Part shown: piece by piece, positions 16,449 through 25,052 of the stretch
Numbering within the stretch: the first letter of the stretch is position 1
How the letters are laid out: every line of letters begins with the position of its first letter
Source of the DNA: Bacilli bacterium
GTDB lineage: Bacteria; Bacillota_I; Bacilli_A; RF39; UBA660
Direction: 5' to 3'
Length of the DNA stretch: 51,231 nt
Assembly (NCBI GenBank): GCA_900752905.1
Contig: CAADWX010000020.1
Location: 1 to 51,231, forward strand
Notes under the pieces: generated by a model
What the model saw: only the letters and a program-made list of their open reading frames with translations
The model's database searches: none
Told to the model about the DNA's origin: nothing
Made by a program: the position numbers and the translations under genes

Positions 16449-17396
16449 ATGAAAAAAGAAAAAATTAGTGTAATTGTATCTTGTTATAATGAACAAGAAT
16501 CTATTCCTTATTTTTATGAGGAAATAACAAAAATATCTAAAAAAATGAAAGATTTAGATTTTGAGTATTTATTTGTAAATGACGGATCTAAAGATAATAC
16601 TTTAAAAATAGTAAAAGAATTAGCAGAAAAAGATGATAGAGTAAAGTATGTATCTTTTTCAAGAAATTTTGGAAAAGAAGCTGCTATGTATGCTGGGCTT
16701 AAGTATGCTGATGGGGATTATATTACTTTGATGGATGCGGATCTTCAAGATCCACCAGCTCTTCTTCCTGAAATGTATAGATTAATAAAAGAAGAAGGTT
16801 ATGATTCTGTTGGAACTAGACGTGTAACAAGAAAAGGTGAACCTCCAATTAGAAGTTTTTTTGCAAGATGTTTTTATAAATTAATAAATAAAATGTCTAA
16901 GGTAGAAATGGTTGATGGAGCACGTGATTATAGATTGATGACAAGACAGGTAGTTGATTCTATTACATCATTAGAAGAATATAATAGATATTCAAAAGGT
17001 TTATTTAGTTTTGTTGGATATAATACAAAATGGCTTGAATATGAAAATATTGAAAGAGTTGCTGGAGAAACTAAGTGGTCTTTTTGGAAATTATTTAAAT
17101 ATGCTATAGAAGGAATTGTAGCGTTTACTACAGTACCTCTTTCTATAGCTTCAATATTTGGTATTTTATTTTGCTTTTTTGCTTTGGTAGCTATAATATT
17201 AATTATTATAAGAACTTGTTGTTTTGGTGATCCAGTTGCTGGATGGCCATCACTTGTATGTATAATATTAATGGTTAGTGGAGTACAGTTATTATGTTTA
17301 GGCATAATGGGGCAATATTTAGCTAAGACTTATTTAGAAACTAAAAAAAGACCTGTTTATATTGTAAAAGAAACAAACAAGAAAGGAGACAAATAA
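16449..17396 (+). CDS. GtrB-like polyprenyl-phosphate glycosyltransferase (GT2)
   Basis: A 315-residue DPM1-like GT2. The catalytic domain has VIVSCYNEQESIPYFYEE (about residues 7-24), FVNDGSKDNT, and MDADLQDPP with the DxD-type nucleotide/metal motif. FSRNFGKEAAMYAGL and two C-terminal membrane helices (about 230-295) follow. Such enzymes transfer a sugar from a nucleotide to undecaprenyl phosphate on the inner face of the membrane, giving the donor for GtrII-type transferases outside. SD TAGGAGA. The slipin gene begins two bases after the stop. Confidence 0.92.
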   Translation: MKKEKISVIVSCYNEQESIPYFYEEITKISKKMKDLDFEYLFVNDGSKDNTLKIVKELAEKDDRVKYVSFSRNFGKEAAMYAGLKYADGDYITLMDADLQDPPALLPEMYRLIKEEGYDSVGTRRVTRKGEPPIRSFFARCFYKLINKMSKVEMVDGARDYRLMTRQVVDSITSLEEYNRYSKGLFSFVGYNTKWLEYENIERVAGETKWSFWKLFKYAIEGIVAFTTVPLSIASIFGILFCFFALVAIILIIIRTCCFGDPVAGWPSLVCIILMVSGVQLLCLGIMGQYLAKTYLETKKRPVYIVKETNKKGDK

Positions 17397-17397
17397 T

Positions 17398-18171
17398 ATG
17401 GGATTTGTTATATTTTTAATTGTTATTGTAGCTGTTTTAATATTTAGTTCAATAAGACAAATTAGTGAGTATGAAAGGGGAGTTAAATTTACTTGTGGTA
17501 AGTATTCATCAATTATGAATCCAGGATGGAATATTGTTTTACCAATTTTTCAATCTTATAAAAAGGTTGATATAAGAACAAAGGCTGTAGATGTTCCTGA
17601 ACAAGAAGCTATTACAAGGGATAATGTATCTGTTAGAATAAATGCAGTTATTTATTATAAAATTTTTGATGCATCTAAATCTATTTTAGCAGTTGAAAAT
17701 TTTTATTATGCTGTTTCACAACTTGCTCAAACTACAATGAGAAATGCTGTAGGTAGTGTAACTCTTGATGAACTTTTAACTGAAAGAGAAAAAATTTCTA
17801 CTGAAATTTGTAATATTATTGATGCTGCTACTGATCCTTGGGGTATTAAAGTAGAGAATGTTGAATTAAAAGATATTTCTCTTCCGGAAGAAATGAAAAG
17901 GGTTATAGCAAGAGTAGCTGAAGCTGAAAGAGAAAAACAAGCAGTTATTACAAAAGCTAGTGGTGAAGTTGAGGCTTCAAAAAATTTAGCTATAGCTGCT
18001 GAAACTATGTCTAAAGTACCAGGAGCTTTACATTTAAGAACATTATCAACAATAAATGATGTAAGTTCTGATCAATCTAATACAATTATTTTCGCAGTAC
18101 CTCTTGAAGTTTTAAGAGCTTTTGAAAAATCTCCAAGTGATGTTAGTGAGATAGTTAAAAAAATAAAATAG
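17398..18171 (+). CDS. Slipin / SPFH (band 7) membrane protein
   Basis: A 257-residue protein. An N-terminal membrane hairpin (residues 1-17) is followed by the SPFH domain with ISEYERGVKFTCGKY, NPGWNIVLPIFQ, and VDIRTKAVDVPEQEAITRDN (words split here). It then shows RNAVGSVTLDELLTERE and the alanine/glutamate-rich helix VAEAEREKQAVITKA. All are typical of stomatin/slipin scaffolds that form membrane microdomain rings. Bacterial slipins are often partnered with an NfeD protease-like protein, but no NfeD gene is here. It is in operon with GtrB instead, which is unusual. Confidence 0.93.
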   Translation: MGFVIFLIVIVAVLIFSSIRQISEYERGVKFTCGKYSSIMNPGWNIVLPIFQSYKKVDIRTKAVDVPEQEAITRDNVSVRINAVIYYKIFDASKSILAVENFYYAVSQLAQTTMRNAVGSVTLDELLTEREKISTEICNIIDAATDPWGIKVENVELKDISLPEEMKRVIARVAEAEREKQAVITKASGEVEASKNLAIAAETMSKVPGALHLRTLSTINDVSSDQSNTIIFAVPLEVLRAFEKSPSDVSEIVKKIK

Positions 18172-18176
18172 AAAGG

Positions 18177-18211
18177 AATCAATCTAGAAATTTTATTTTT
18201 TTAGGTTGATT
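18177..18211 (+). repeat. Inverted repeat ahead of the gtrII-like gene
   Basis: AATCAATCTA (18177-18186) pairs with TAGGTTGATT (18202-18211), one G-U pair, around a T-rich loop. The SD-like AGGTTGAT lies in the 3' arm. The T-run is in the loop, so it does not look like a terminator. It could mask translation initiation. Confidence 0.5.
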
Positions 18212-18224
18212 ATGAAAAATTAAT

Positions 18225-19823
18225 ATGAGAACTAAAGTAAAAAAAATAATAAAAACAAATGATGAGAATATTAATTCTACTTCGTTTATTGATTATTTAA
18301 AAAATAATTCTACTTATTTAATATTTATTTATATATTTACGATAGCTTTATATGGAATGTGGTTGGCTCAATATTTCGTTTCATTTGATGCTGAAGGTTT
18401 ATATTTCAGTTCAAATAGAATTATAAATAATGAATGGTATTATCAATGGGTTGCATTAGGAAGATGGGCTTTTGTATTTTTGAAAAAGATTCTTGGTGTA
18501 CAAGTAATCAATCCATTTTTTTCTAGTTCAATGTTTTTAATACTATTTCCATTATCATCTTTTTTATGGCATTATTATTTAGAAAAAATTGGATTTAAAT
18601 CAAAAAATATTTTTGGAAAAATTATATTTGATATTATATATATTTCGCATCCTATTTGGGCGCTTCAATTTGCTTATAGAAATCAAATTGAAGTTCTATC
18701 GGTTATTTCGGTTTTAATACCAATTGTTAGTTATAATTTTATTTTTTCAATAGAGAATATAAAAAACAAGAATAATTGGATAAAACTTTTATTATCTTCT
18801 ATAGGGCTTGTATTTTGCTTCGCTGGATATCAAGCATTTATATTTATGTATATTTTGTTTATGTTTGTTTATTTATTTTCAAAGGCTATTAATAATAATT
18901 TTAATGCGAAAGAATTTTGGAAAAAAACTATTAGTATAGGTTTATTTTCTGTTTTGGCATTTGTTATATATATTATTAGTACAAAAATTATGTGTTTAAT
19001 ATTTGATGTACATTTAGGTACATCTGGTTATCTTGGAACACAATTTGCTTGGCTTAACTCTGATCTTGTTCATTGCTTTTTACATTTGTCAAAATATATT
19101 GTATTATCATTATTTGGTGATAATGTTATATTTTCTTGTTTATTTTTTGTTGAGTTAGTTATTGCATTTGTTTTATTTATTATTAATAAAAAAAGAATTA
19201 ATAATAAATTTCAAAAATTTAGTGTATTTATTATGTTGATTATGGTAATTATTTCTCCATTTATTTTAACTATTTTTACAGCTGCAACATGTGTGGATCG
19301 TCAACAATTTTCTGTTATTCTTTTATTTTCAATTTTAGCTTATATTGAATATAATTTTATTGTGGATCATTATAAAATTTTTAATAATAAATATGCATTA
19401 TGTTTCTTAATAATTTTTATCTCTTGTTTTGTTGTTACTCATATTCAAATGAATACAAGATTATTATATTCTGATTTTTATACTATGAGGCAAGATTATA
19501 GTGTTTATAATAATATTTATAATAAGGCTTTAGAGTTGGGAGCCAAACCTGGTGCTGCAATATATGTTCATGGACAAACAGATAATTTTCCTAATGATAG
19601 TATTGTTGAAAGAGAAGTAATAGGATTTTCGTATACAGAAGTTAATAGTATTGCTCCTAAGAAGTTTGTTGAAGCAATGATTGCAGAAGGATTTAATGTA
19701 AGTTTTCCTACTGATGAACAGGTTAATAAGGCAAGTGAGTATGTAAAAAAAATGAAGTGTTATCCTGACAAAGATTATATAGAAGTTTATGAAAATATAA
19801 TTATTGTTAAATTTAGTGATTAA
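18225..19823 (+). CDS. GtrII-like membrane glucosyltransferase
   Basis: A 532-residue protein with about ten membrane helices. The motifs SFDAEGL in the first extracellular loop and GRWAFVFLKK match the glucosyltransferase GtrII family (GT-C-like enzymes). These use polyprenyl-phosphate sugar outside the membrane to decorate O-antigen or wall polysaccharide. The C-terminal 100 residues are soluble (GAAIYVHGQTDNFPND...). Start context is weak: before ATG 18225 is a three-codon ATG-AAA-AAT-TAA that overlaps the expected initiation site. It belongs functionally with the GtrA/GtrB genes upstream. Confidence 0.85.
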   Translation: MRTKVKKIIKTNDENINSTSFIDYLKNNSTYLIFIYIFTIALYGMWLAQYFVSFDAEGLYFSSNRIINNEWYYQWVALGRWAFVFLKKILGVQVINPFFSSSMFLILFPLSSFLWHYYLEKIGFKSKNIFGKIIFDIIYISHPIWALQFAYRNQIEVLSVISVLIPIVSYNFIFSIENIKNKNNWIKLLLSSIGLVFCFAGYQAFIFMYILFMFVYLFSKAINNNFNAKEFWKKTISIGLFSVLAFVIYIISTKIMCLIFDVHLGTSGYLGTQFAWLNSDLVHCFLHLSKYIVLSLFGDNVIFSCLFFVELVIAFVLFIINKKRINNKFQKFSVFIMLIMVIISPFILTIFTAATCVDRQQFSVILLFSILAYIEYNFIVDHYKIFNNKYALCFLIIFISCFVVTHIQMNTRLLYSDFYTMRQDYSVYNNIYNKALELGAKPGAAIYVHGQTDNFPNDSIVEREVIGFSYTEVNSIAPKKFVEAMIAEGFNVSFPTDEQVNKASEYVKKMKCYPDKDYIEVYENIIIVKFSD

Positions 19824-19858
19824 AAAGTATTTGAAATCATTTCAAATACTTTTTGTTT
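19823..19858 (+). terminator. Terminator after gtrII-like gene
   Basis: Perfect 15-bp stem (AAAAAGTATTTGAAA / TTTCAAATACTTTTT) with a three-base loop and a T-run. Confidence 0.92.
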
Positions 19859-19861
19859 TCT

Positions 19862-19890
19862 TTGAATTATATATTTATATATGTTATAAT
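19862..19890 (+). promoter_or_regulatory. Promoter of the polysaccharide exporter operon
   Basis: TTGAAT, 17-base spacer, and TATAAT with TG extension. The start codon is 20 bases after the -10. Confidence 0.82.
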
Positions 19891-19910
19891 GAATATTAGG
19901 TGATTTATAT

Positions 19911-21056
19911 ATGAATAATATAGCTATTAGTGTCGAAAATATGAGTAAAGATTTTAAGGTATATTACGATAAAGCAGGTAGTCTTAAAGAAAAGATGATG
20001 TTTTGGAAACGTAATAAATCAGAAATTAAAAAAGTTTTAAAAAATATAAATTTAGAAATTGAAAAAGGAGAAACTGTCGCACTTATAGGTACAAATGGTT
20101 GTGGTAAAAGTACATTATTAAAGTTAATGACAAAAATTATTTATCCAACTAAGGGTAAGATTAAGGTTAATGGGACTTTAACTTCATTACTTGAACTTGG
20201 AGCTGGATTTCATCCTGATTTTACTGGAAGAGAAAATATATATTTTAATGCATCAATATTTGGTCTTACAAGAAAAGAAATTGATAATAGAATTAATGAT
20301 ATTATTGAATTTTCAGAATTAGGAGAATTTATTGATAATCCAATACGTACATATTCATCTGGTATGTATATGAGGCTAGCCTTTTCTATAGCTATAAATG
20401 TAGATGCTGATATACTTTTGATTGATGAAATTCTTGCAGTAGGAGATCAACATTTTACTGATAAATGTTTTAAAAAATTGGAAGAATTAAGAGATAGTGA
20501 TAAAACAATAGTAATCGTATCTCATAGTTTAGATCAAGTAAAAAGATTGTGTAAAAGAGCTATTTGGATATATGATGGAGAAGTTAAGTTGGATGGAGAG
20601 CCATCATATGTTATAGATAAATATTTGGATAGAATAGCTAGTGATCATAAAGAAAATAAAAGAAAAAAAATAGAGTCTGGTGAAGAAGAATATAATGGTG
20701 AAATTTGGATAGATGATCCTAAAAACCACTCTACTATTAATATTTTTGATAAAAATTTAAAAGTATCTGGATGGGATGTAAGTGATTGTGAAAATTCTAA
20801 ATTAAAGCTTAAGGTTAATGATAAATACGTTGAAAAAATAAAAAGAGTTCAAAGAATAGATGTTTTTGAGGCTTTTTGTGAAAAATATGAAGGCTTTTTA
20901 GACCCAGAAAAATTGGGGTGGGAAGTGTCAATAGAACCTAAAAAATATATTAAAGATCAAGACAAGGAATTAAATATAGTTGCTGAATTATATAGTGAAA
21001 AAAAATTAATTACTACAAAGCAAGTAAATATATATGTTAATCGTGAGGAGAAATAG
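19911..21056 (+). CDS. Polysaccharide/teichoic acid ABC exporter, ATP-binding subunit (TagH/Wzt-like)
   Basis: A 381-residue protein. The ATPase domain has Walker A GTNGCGKST (about residues 61-69), signature YSSGM (about 147), Walker B ILLIDE, and the TagH/Wzt words LTSLLELGAGFHPDFTGREN. Residues 245-381 form an extra C-terminal domain without a clear family. In Wzt proteins such a domain can recognise the modified glycan end. The permease gene follows two bases later. The pair would export the lipid-linked rhamnose polysaccharide. Confidence 0.93.
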   Translation: MNNIAISVENMSKDFKVYYDKAGSLKEKMMFWKRNKSEIKKVLKNINLEIEKGETVALIGTNGCGKSTLLKLMTKIIYPTKGKIKVNGTLTSLLELGAGFHPDFTGRENIYFNASIFGLTRKEIDNRINDIIEFSELGEFIDNPIRTYSSGMYMRLAFSIAINVDADILLIDEILAVGDQHFTDKCFKKLEELRDSDKTIVIVSHSLDQVKRLCKRAIWIYDGEVKLDGEPSYVIDKYLDRIASDHKENKRKKIESGEEEYNGEIWIDDPKNHSTINIFDKNLKVSGWDVSDCENSKLKLKVNDKYVEKIKRVQRIDVFEAFCEKYEGFLDPEKLGWEVSIEPKKYIKDQDKELNIVAELYSEKKLITTKQVNIYVNREEK

Positions 21057-21057
21057 T

Positions 21058-21831
21058 ATGTTTAAGGAATTATATAAATATAGAGAATTGTTAAAAACTA
21101 ATGTGAAGAAAGAGATAAGAGGAAAGTATAAAGGCTCTTTTTTGGGTGTTCTATGGTCATTTATGAATCCTTTATTACAAGTTATTGTATATTGGATTGT
21201 ATTTCCTTATTTATTAAGAAGTTCTACTGAAAATTATTTAATATATATAATTACGGGACTTATTCCTTGGAATTTCTTTTTGAATACTATTGCTCAAGGT
21301 ACAACAATTATAAAAGTTAATGGCCCTATTTTGAAAAAAGTTTATTTTCCACGTGAAATATTACCACTTTCTGTTGTGACTGCTGGTCTTGTTAACTTCT
21401 TCATTTCTTGTGTTATAGTTTTATTATTTTGTATTTTTTCTGGAGTAGGAATTAGCTGGCATTTGATATTTTTACCTATTGTTGCTTTGATTGAAACATT
21501 ATTGCTATTGGGTATTGTTTTGATACTTAGTGCACTAGAGGTATATGTTCAAGATATAGAACATATAGTTCAATTTTTCTTAAGTATGCTTTTTTATGCA
21601 ACACCAATTATATATGAACTTTCAATGTTTAAAAATGCTACTAATTTAGTTAATATTATAAATTTAAACCCTATGACTCAATTAATAAATGCTTATCGTG
21701 ATATTTTCTTATATCATACTATTCCTTCGTTTAAAGCATTAGCTATAGTTTTAATTGTTGCGTTAGTAATTTTAGTTTTAGGAATTTTAATATTTAAAAA
21801 ATTAGAAAAAAGGTTTGCTGAGGAGTTGTAA
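21058..21831 (+). CDS. Polysaccharide ABC exporter permease (TagG/Wzm-like, ABC-2)
   Basis: A 257-residue ABC-2 permease with six membrane helices. KKEIRGKYKGSFLGVLWSFMNPLLQ is the family's cytoplasmic start motif, and NPMTQLINAYRDI lies in the periplasm-facing C-terminal half. An in-frame ATG-like extension to 21034 exists, but GAGGAG before ATG 21058 and the family N-terminus favour the shorter form. It is followed by a glycosyltransferase gene four bases later. Confidence 0.93.
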   Translation: MFKELYKYRELLKTNVKKEIRGKYKGSFLGVLWSFMNPLLQVIVYWIVFPYLLRSSTENYLIYIITGLIPWNFFLNTIAQGTTIIKVNGPILKKVYFPREILPLSVVTAGLVNFFISCVIVLLFCIFSGVGISWHLIFLPIVALIETLLLLGIVLILSALEVYVQDIEHIVQFFLSMLFYATPIIYELSMFKNATNLVNIINLNPMTQLINAYRDIFLYHTIPSFKALAIVLIVALVILVLGILIFKKLEKRFAEEL

Positions 21832-21834
21832 TTT

Positions 21835-23859
21835 ATGAAAAATTATTATATTTTAAATAAATCAGTATGTGGTGTTAAAAATCCATTAATGCTGGTAAAT
21901 ATTATTATTAGGCAAAAATTTGATAGAATAGAAGTTATGGAAAATGATAAATCTATTAGTTTTAACATGAAGAAAGTAGGTTTAAGTTCATATGAAATAA
22001 AAGCAAATTTAACTAATAATTCTAATGTTAAAGTAAATATTATAATAGGTAATAAGGTTATTGAAATTTGTTTAATTAAAAACAGAAAAATAAAGCGAGT
22101 ATTTAATAAAGTTTATACGGTTTTGTTTGGTAATAAAGTCGGTAGAATATTATTAAAAATAAAAAAAATAATTAAATATTTTTGGAGGGAATATCATTTC
22201 CTTGTTCCATTTAAATTTTGGCCTTTTTATACTAGAATGGTATCTGATAAATTATTTAATAAACACTATAATCCTTTTAAACAAAATGATTATATAAAAT
22301 GGTATAAGAGTAATATAGATGAAAATTTAAAAAATGATAATGTTGAATTTGATTATAATCCTTTAATATCAATATTAATTCCAACTTACAACATTGATAA
22401 GAAGTATTTATCAGAATGTCTTGATAGTATATTGAATCAGACATATACTAATTTCGAAATATGTATAGCAGATGATCATTCAACAAAACAAGAGACTATT
22501 GATACTTTACATGAATATGAAAATAAAGATAGTAGAGTTAAGGTAGTGTATAGGAAAGAAAATGGTCATATTTCAAATGCTACAAATTCAGCATATGCTT
22601 TAGCAAATGGTGAATATATTGGCCTTATGGATAATGATGATTTAATAACACCGAATGCTTTATATGAAATGGTAAAATGTTTAAATGATGATAAAACAAT
22701 AGATATGATATATAGTGATGAAGATAAAATGGATATGAGTGGTAATTTATGTGAACCTCATTTTAAACCTGATTGGTCACCTAATTCATTTCTTGGCGGT
22801 AATTATTTATGTCATTTTGTTATAATGAAAAAAAGTATATTAGATGAAATAGGAGGGGAAAAATCTGAGTTTAATGGAGCTCAAGATTTTGATTATTTTT
22901 TACGTTTTGTTGAGAAAGCAAAAAATATAAAGCATATACCTTCTATTATGTATCATTGGAGAAAAATTCCAGGATCTACAGCGGATACTGTTGATAATAA
23001 AGATTATGCAATAGAAAATGGTAGAAAAGCTGTAGAAGATGCTTTAAAAAGAAGAAATTTAGATGGAGAAGTAGTTCTTCCAATGCATACTACTCAATAT
23101 ATTGTTAAGTATAAACATTCTAATCCATTGTTATCAATAATTATAAATATTGATAATTATAAAACTGTTGATTTGTGTATTAATTCAATAGAAAAAAATA
23201 ATTATATTAATTATGAAATTATATTAATTGATAGATTTAGTAAATTAAAAAAGATAAAAGATAAGAATATTAGAGTAATTAAATCGTTGAATTTTGAAAA
23301 GTATTGCAATGGAACGGTATATTTGTTTTTAAATTCATCTATTGCTTTTGATAGTGAGGATGCTATATCAAATATGATTGGTTATGCCATTCAAAAAAAT
23401 ATAGGCGCTGTTGGAACAAAAATGGTTTATAAAAATGATATTATAGATAATGCAGGATTGTTTTTATGTAATGATAATTGCTTGAAAGGTGCATTTTGTA
23501 ATTTTAATAGAGATAATGTTGGTTTTTATGGAAGACTTTTAGTTGCTTATGATTATTCTATAGTTCCTCTTGATTGTTTGATGATTGAAAAATCAAAATA
23601 TGAAAAAATAAGTATTAATTCGAATTTAGATTTTTATGGTAAAAATATTGATATTTGTTATTCTTTATTAGAAAATAAATTAAATAATGTTATTTTGCCT
23701 TTTGTAGAAACTATAACTTATAGGAAATATTCTAATAAACGAATAATAAGCAAAAGAGAATTTAATTATTTAAATAAAAAATATAATTTAGATGACAAAT
23801 TTTATAATAAAAACTTAAGCAAATATATGCCATTTTATTTAGATAGAAAGAAGAAGTAA
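21835..23859 (+). CDS. Large glycosyltransferase: active GT2 domain plus degenerate second GT2 domain
   Basis: A 674-residue protein. An N-terminal region of about 165 residues is followed by GT2 domain 1 (about 176-400): ISILIPTYNIDKKYLSECLD, CIADDHSTKQET, LMDNDDL (DxD-type), and YSDEDKMD. The C-terminal region (about 430-640) aligns with the second GT2 domain of the paralogue at 25053. It has lost key residues: IINIDN instead of IIPTRD, IDRFS instead of VDNGS, and LFLNSSI instead of LLNNDT. So only domain 1 is expected to be catalytic. Dual-GT2 proteins of this kind assemble rhamnan or galactan-type glycans. The acceptor is unknown. Confidence 0.88.
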   Translation: MKNYYILNKSVCGVKNPLMLVNIIIRQKFDRIEVMENDKSISFNMKKVGLSSYEIKANLTNNSNVKVNIIIGNKVIEICLIKNRKIKRVFNKVYTVLFGNKVGRILLKIKKIIKYFWREYHFLVPFKFWPFYTRMVSDKLFNKHYNPFKQNDYIKWYKSNIDENLKNDNVEFDYNPLISILIPTYNIDKKYLSECLDSILNQTYTNFEICIADDHSTKQETIDTLHEYENKDSRVKVVYRKENGHISNATNSAYALANGEYIGLMDNDDLITPNALYEMVKCLNDDKTIDMIYSDEDKMDMSGNLCEPHFKPDWSPNSFLGGNYLCHFVIMKKSILDEIGGEKSEFNGAQDFDYFLRFVEKAKNIKHIPSIMYHWRKIPGSTADTVDNKDYAIENGRKAVEDALKRRNLDGEVVLPMHTTQYIVKYKHSNPLLSIIINIDNYKTVDLCINSIEKNNYINYEIILIDRFSKLKKIKDKNIRVIKSLNFEKYCNGTVYLFLNSSIAFDSEDAISNMIGYAIQKNIGAVGTKMVYKNDIIDNAGLFLCNDNCLKGAFCNFNRDNVGFYGRLLVAYDYSIVPLDCLMIEKSKYEKISINSNLDFYGKNIDICYSLLENKLNNVILPFVETITYRKYSNKRIISKREFNYLNKKYNLDDKFYNKNLSKYMPFYLDRKKK

Positions 23860-23860
23860 T

Positions 23861-25000
23861 ATGAAGAATATATTTATAGTTGGTTCTCAAGGATATGATA
23901 AAAATTATGGTGGATGGGAAACATTTGTAAAAAATTTCTGTGATTTTTATGATAAGAAGTCTGCTAATATATATGTAAGTGAAATATCTGATAAAAAATG
24001 TGATGAGTATAAAAAAAATGGTATTATATGTAATCCTATTTATACTAAAAAAAGAGGTAGTATTACAATGATGATTTATTCTATTAAGTCATTATTGTAT
24101 TATATTAAATATATAAAGAATAATAAAATAGAAAATTCTATAATATATATATTAGGACTTAAAATGGGTACTTTATTATATTTTTTAAAACCTAAATTTA
24201 AAAAGTATAATATAAAAGTATTTGTTAATCCTGATGGATTAGAGTGGAAAAGATCTAAATGGAATAAATTAGTTAAGAAGTATTTTTTAATAGCTGAAAA
24301 ATCTATGACTAAAAATTGTGATGGTATTGTTTGTGATGCTGTTGGAATTAAGGATTACTTAATTGAGACTTATCCTAAAAATAAAGTTCCTAAATATTTT
24401 ATTGCTTATGGAGCTACTATACCTGATATATCACAAATTAATGAAAAAGATATTTTAAAAAAATATAATTTAAAAAAGAATGGATATTGCTTAGTAGTAG
24501 GTAGATGTGTACCTGAAAATAATATAGAACTTATAATAAATGAATTTAAAAAGTCTAAAATAGATAAGGATTTAGTTATTATTTCTAATATAGAAAATAG
24601 TTCTTATTATGAAGTGTTTAAGGAAAATACTAAATATGAAGATGATAAAAGAATTAAAGTATTGGGATCTATTTATGATAAACAAGAGTTATCTATAATT
24701 AGAAAAAATGCCTATCTTTATCTTCATGGTCATAGTGTAGGAGGAACTAATCCATCTCTTTTAGAGGCTATGAGTTTAACAGATTTAAATTTATTATTTG
24801 ATTGTGTATTTAATAAAGAGGTAGGATCTGATACATGTCTTTATTTTAGTAATAAAAATAATAATTTAAAGAGATTATTAGATAATAAGGACTTATTAGA
24901 TAAAAGCAAGAAAAAATTAGGAGCATTAGCTAAAAAGAGAATAGAAGATTCGTATACTTGGGAATTGGTTGTTCAAAAATATAAAGATATTTTTAAGTAA
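23861..25000 (+). CDS. GT4 glycosyltransferase with DUF1972-type N-terminus (putative rhamnosyltransferase)
   Basis: A 379-residue GT-B enzyme. The start FIVGSQGYDKNYGGWETFVKNF and the words NPDGLEWKRSKWNKLVKKYF match the DUF1972 module of Cps2T/RgpA-like beta-1,4-rhamnosyltransferases. GRCVPENNIELIINEF and HGHSVGGTNPSLLEAM (about residues 290-310) are the GT4 nucleotide-sugar site. The neighbouring dTDP-rhamnose genes support a rhamnosyl donor. ATG follows the previous stop by one base. Confidence 0.9.
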   Translation: MKNIFIVGSQGYDKNYGGWETFVKNFCDFYDKKSANIYVSEISDKKCDEYKKNGIICNPIYTKKRGSITMMIYSIKSLLYYIKYIKNNKIENSIIYILGLKMGTLLYFLKPKFKKYNIKVFVNPDGLEWKRSKWNKLVKKYFLIAEKSMTKNCDGIVCDAVGIKDYLIETYPKNKVPKYFIAYGATIPDISQINEKDILKKYNLKKNGYCLVVGRCVPENNIELIINEFKKSKIDKDLVIISNIENSSYYEVFKENTKYEDDKRIKVLGSIYDKQELSIIRKNAYLYLHGHSVGGTNPSLLEAMSLTDLNLLFDCVFNKEVGSDTCLYFSNKNNNLKRLLDNKDLLDKSKKKLGALAKKRIEDSYTWELVVQKYKDIFK

Positions 25001-25015
25001 AAGTATCTTTTTTTT
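24983..25015 (+). terminator. Terminator after the GT4 gene
   Basis: AAAGATATTTT / AAAGTATCTTT stem (one G-U) with a T-run. The stop codon is in the hairpin. Confidence 0.75.
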
Positions 25016-25026
25016 TAATTTTTTAG

Positions 25027-25032
25027 TATAAT
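25027..25032 (+). promoter_or_regulatory. -10 element before the second dual-GT2 gene
   Basis: TATAAT 20 bases before the ATG. The -35 would fall in the T-run of the preceding terminator. Confidence 0.5.
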
Positions 25033-25052
25033 TGATTTATTAGGGTGATAGC

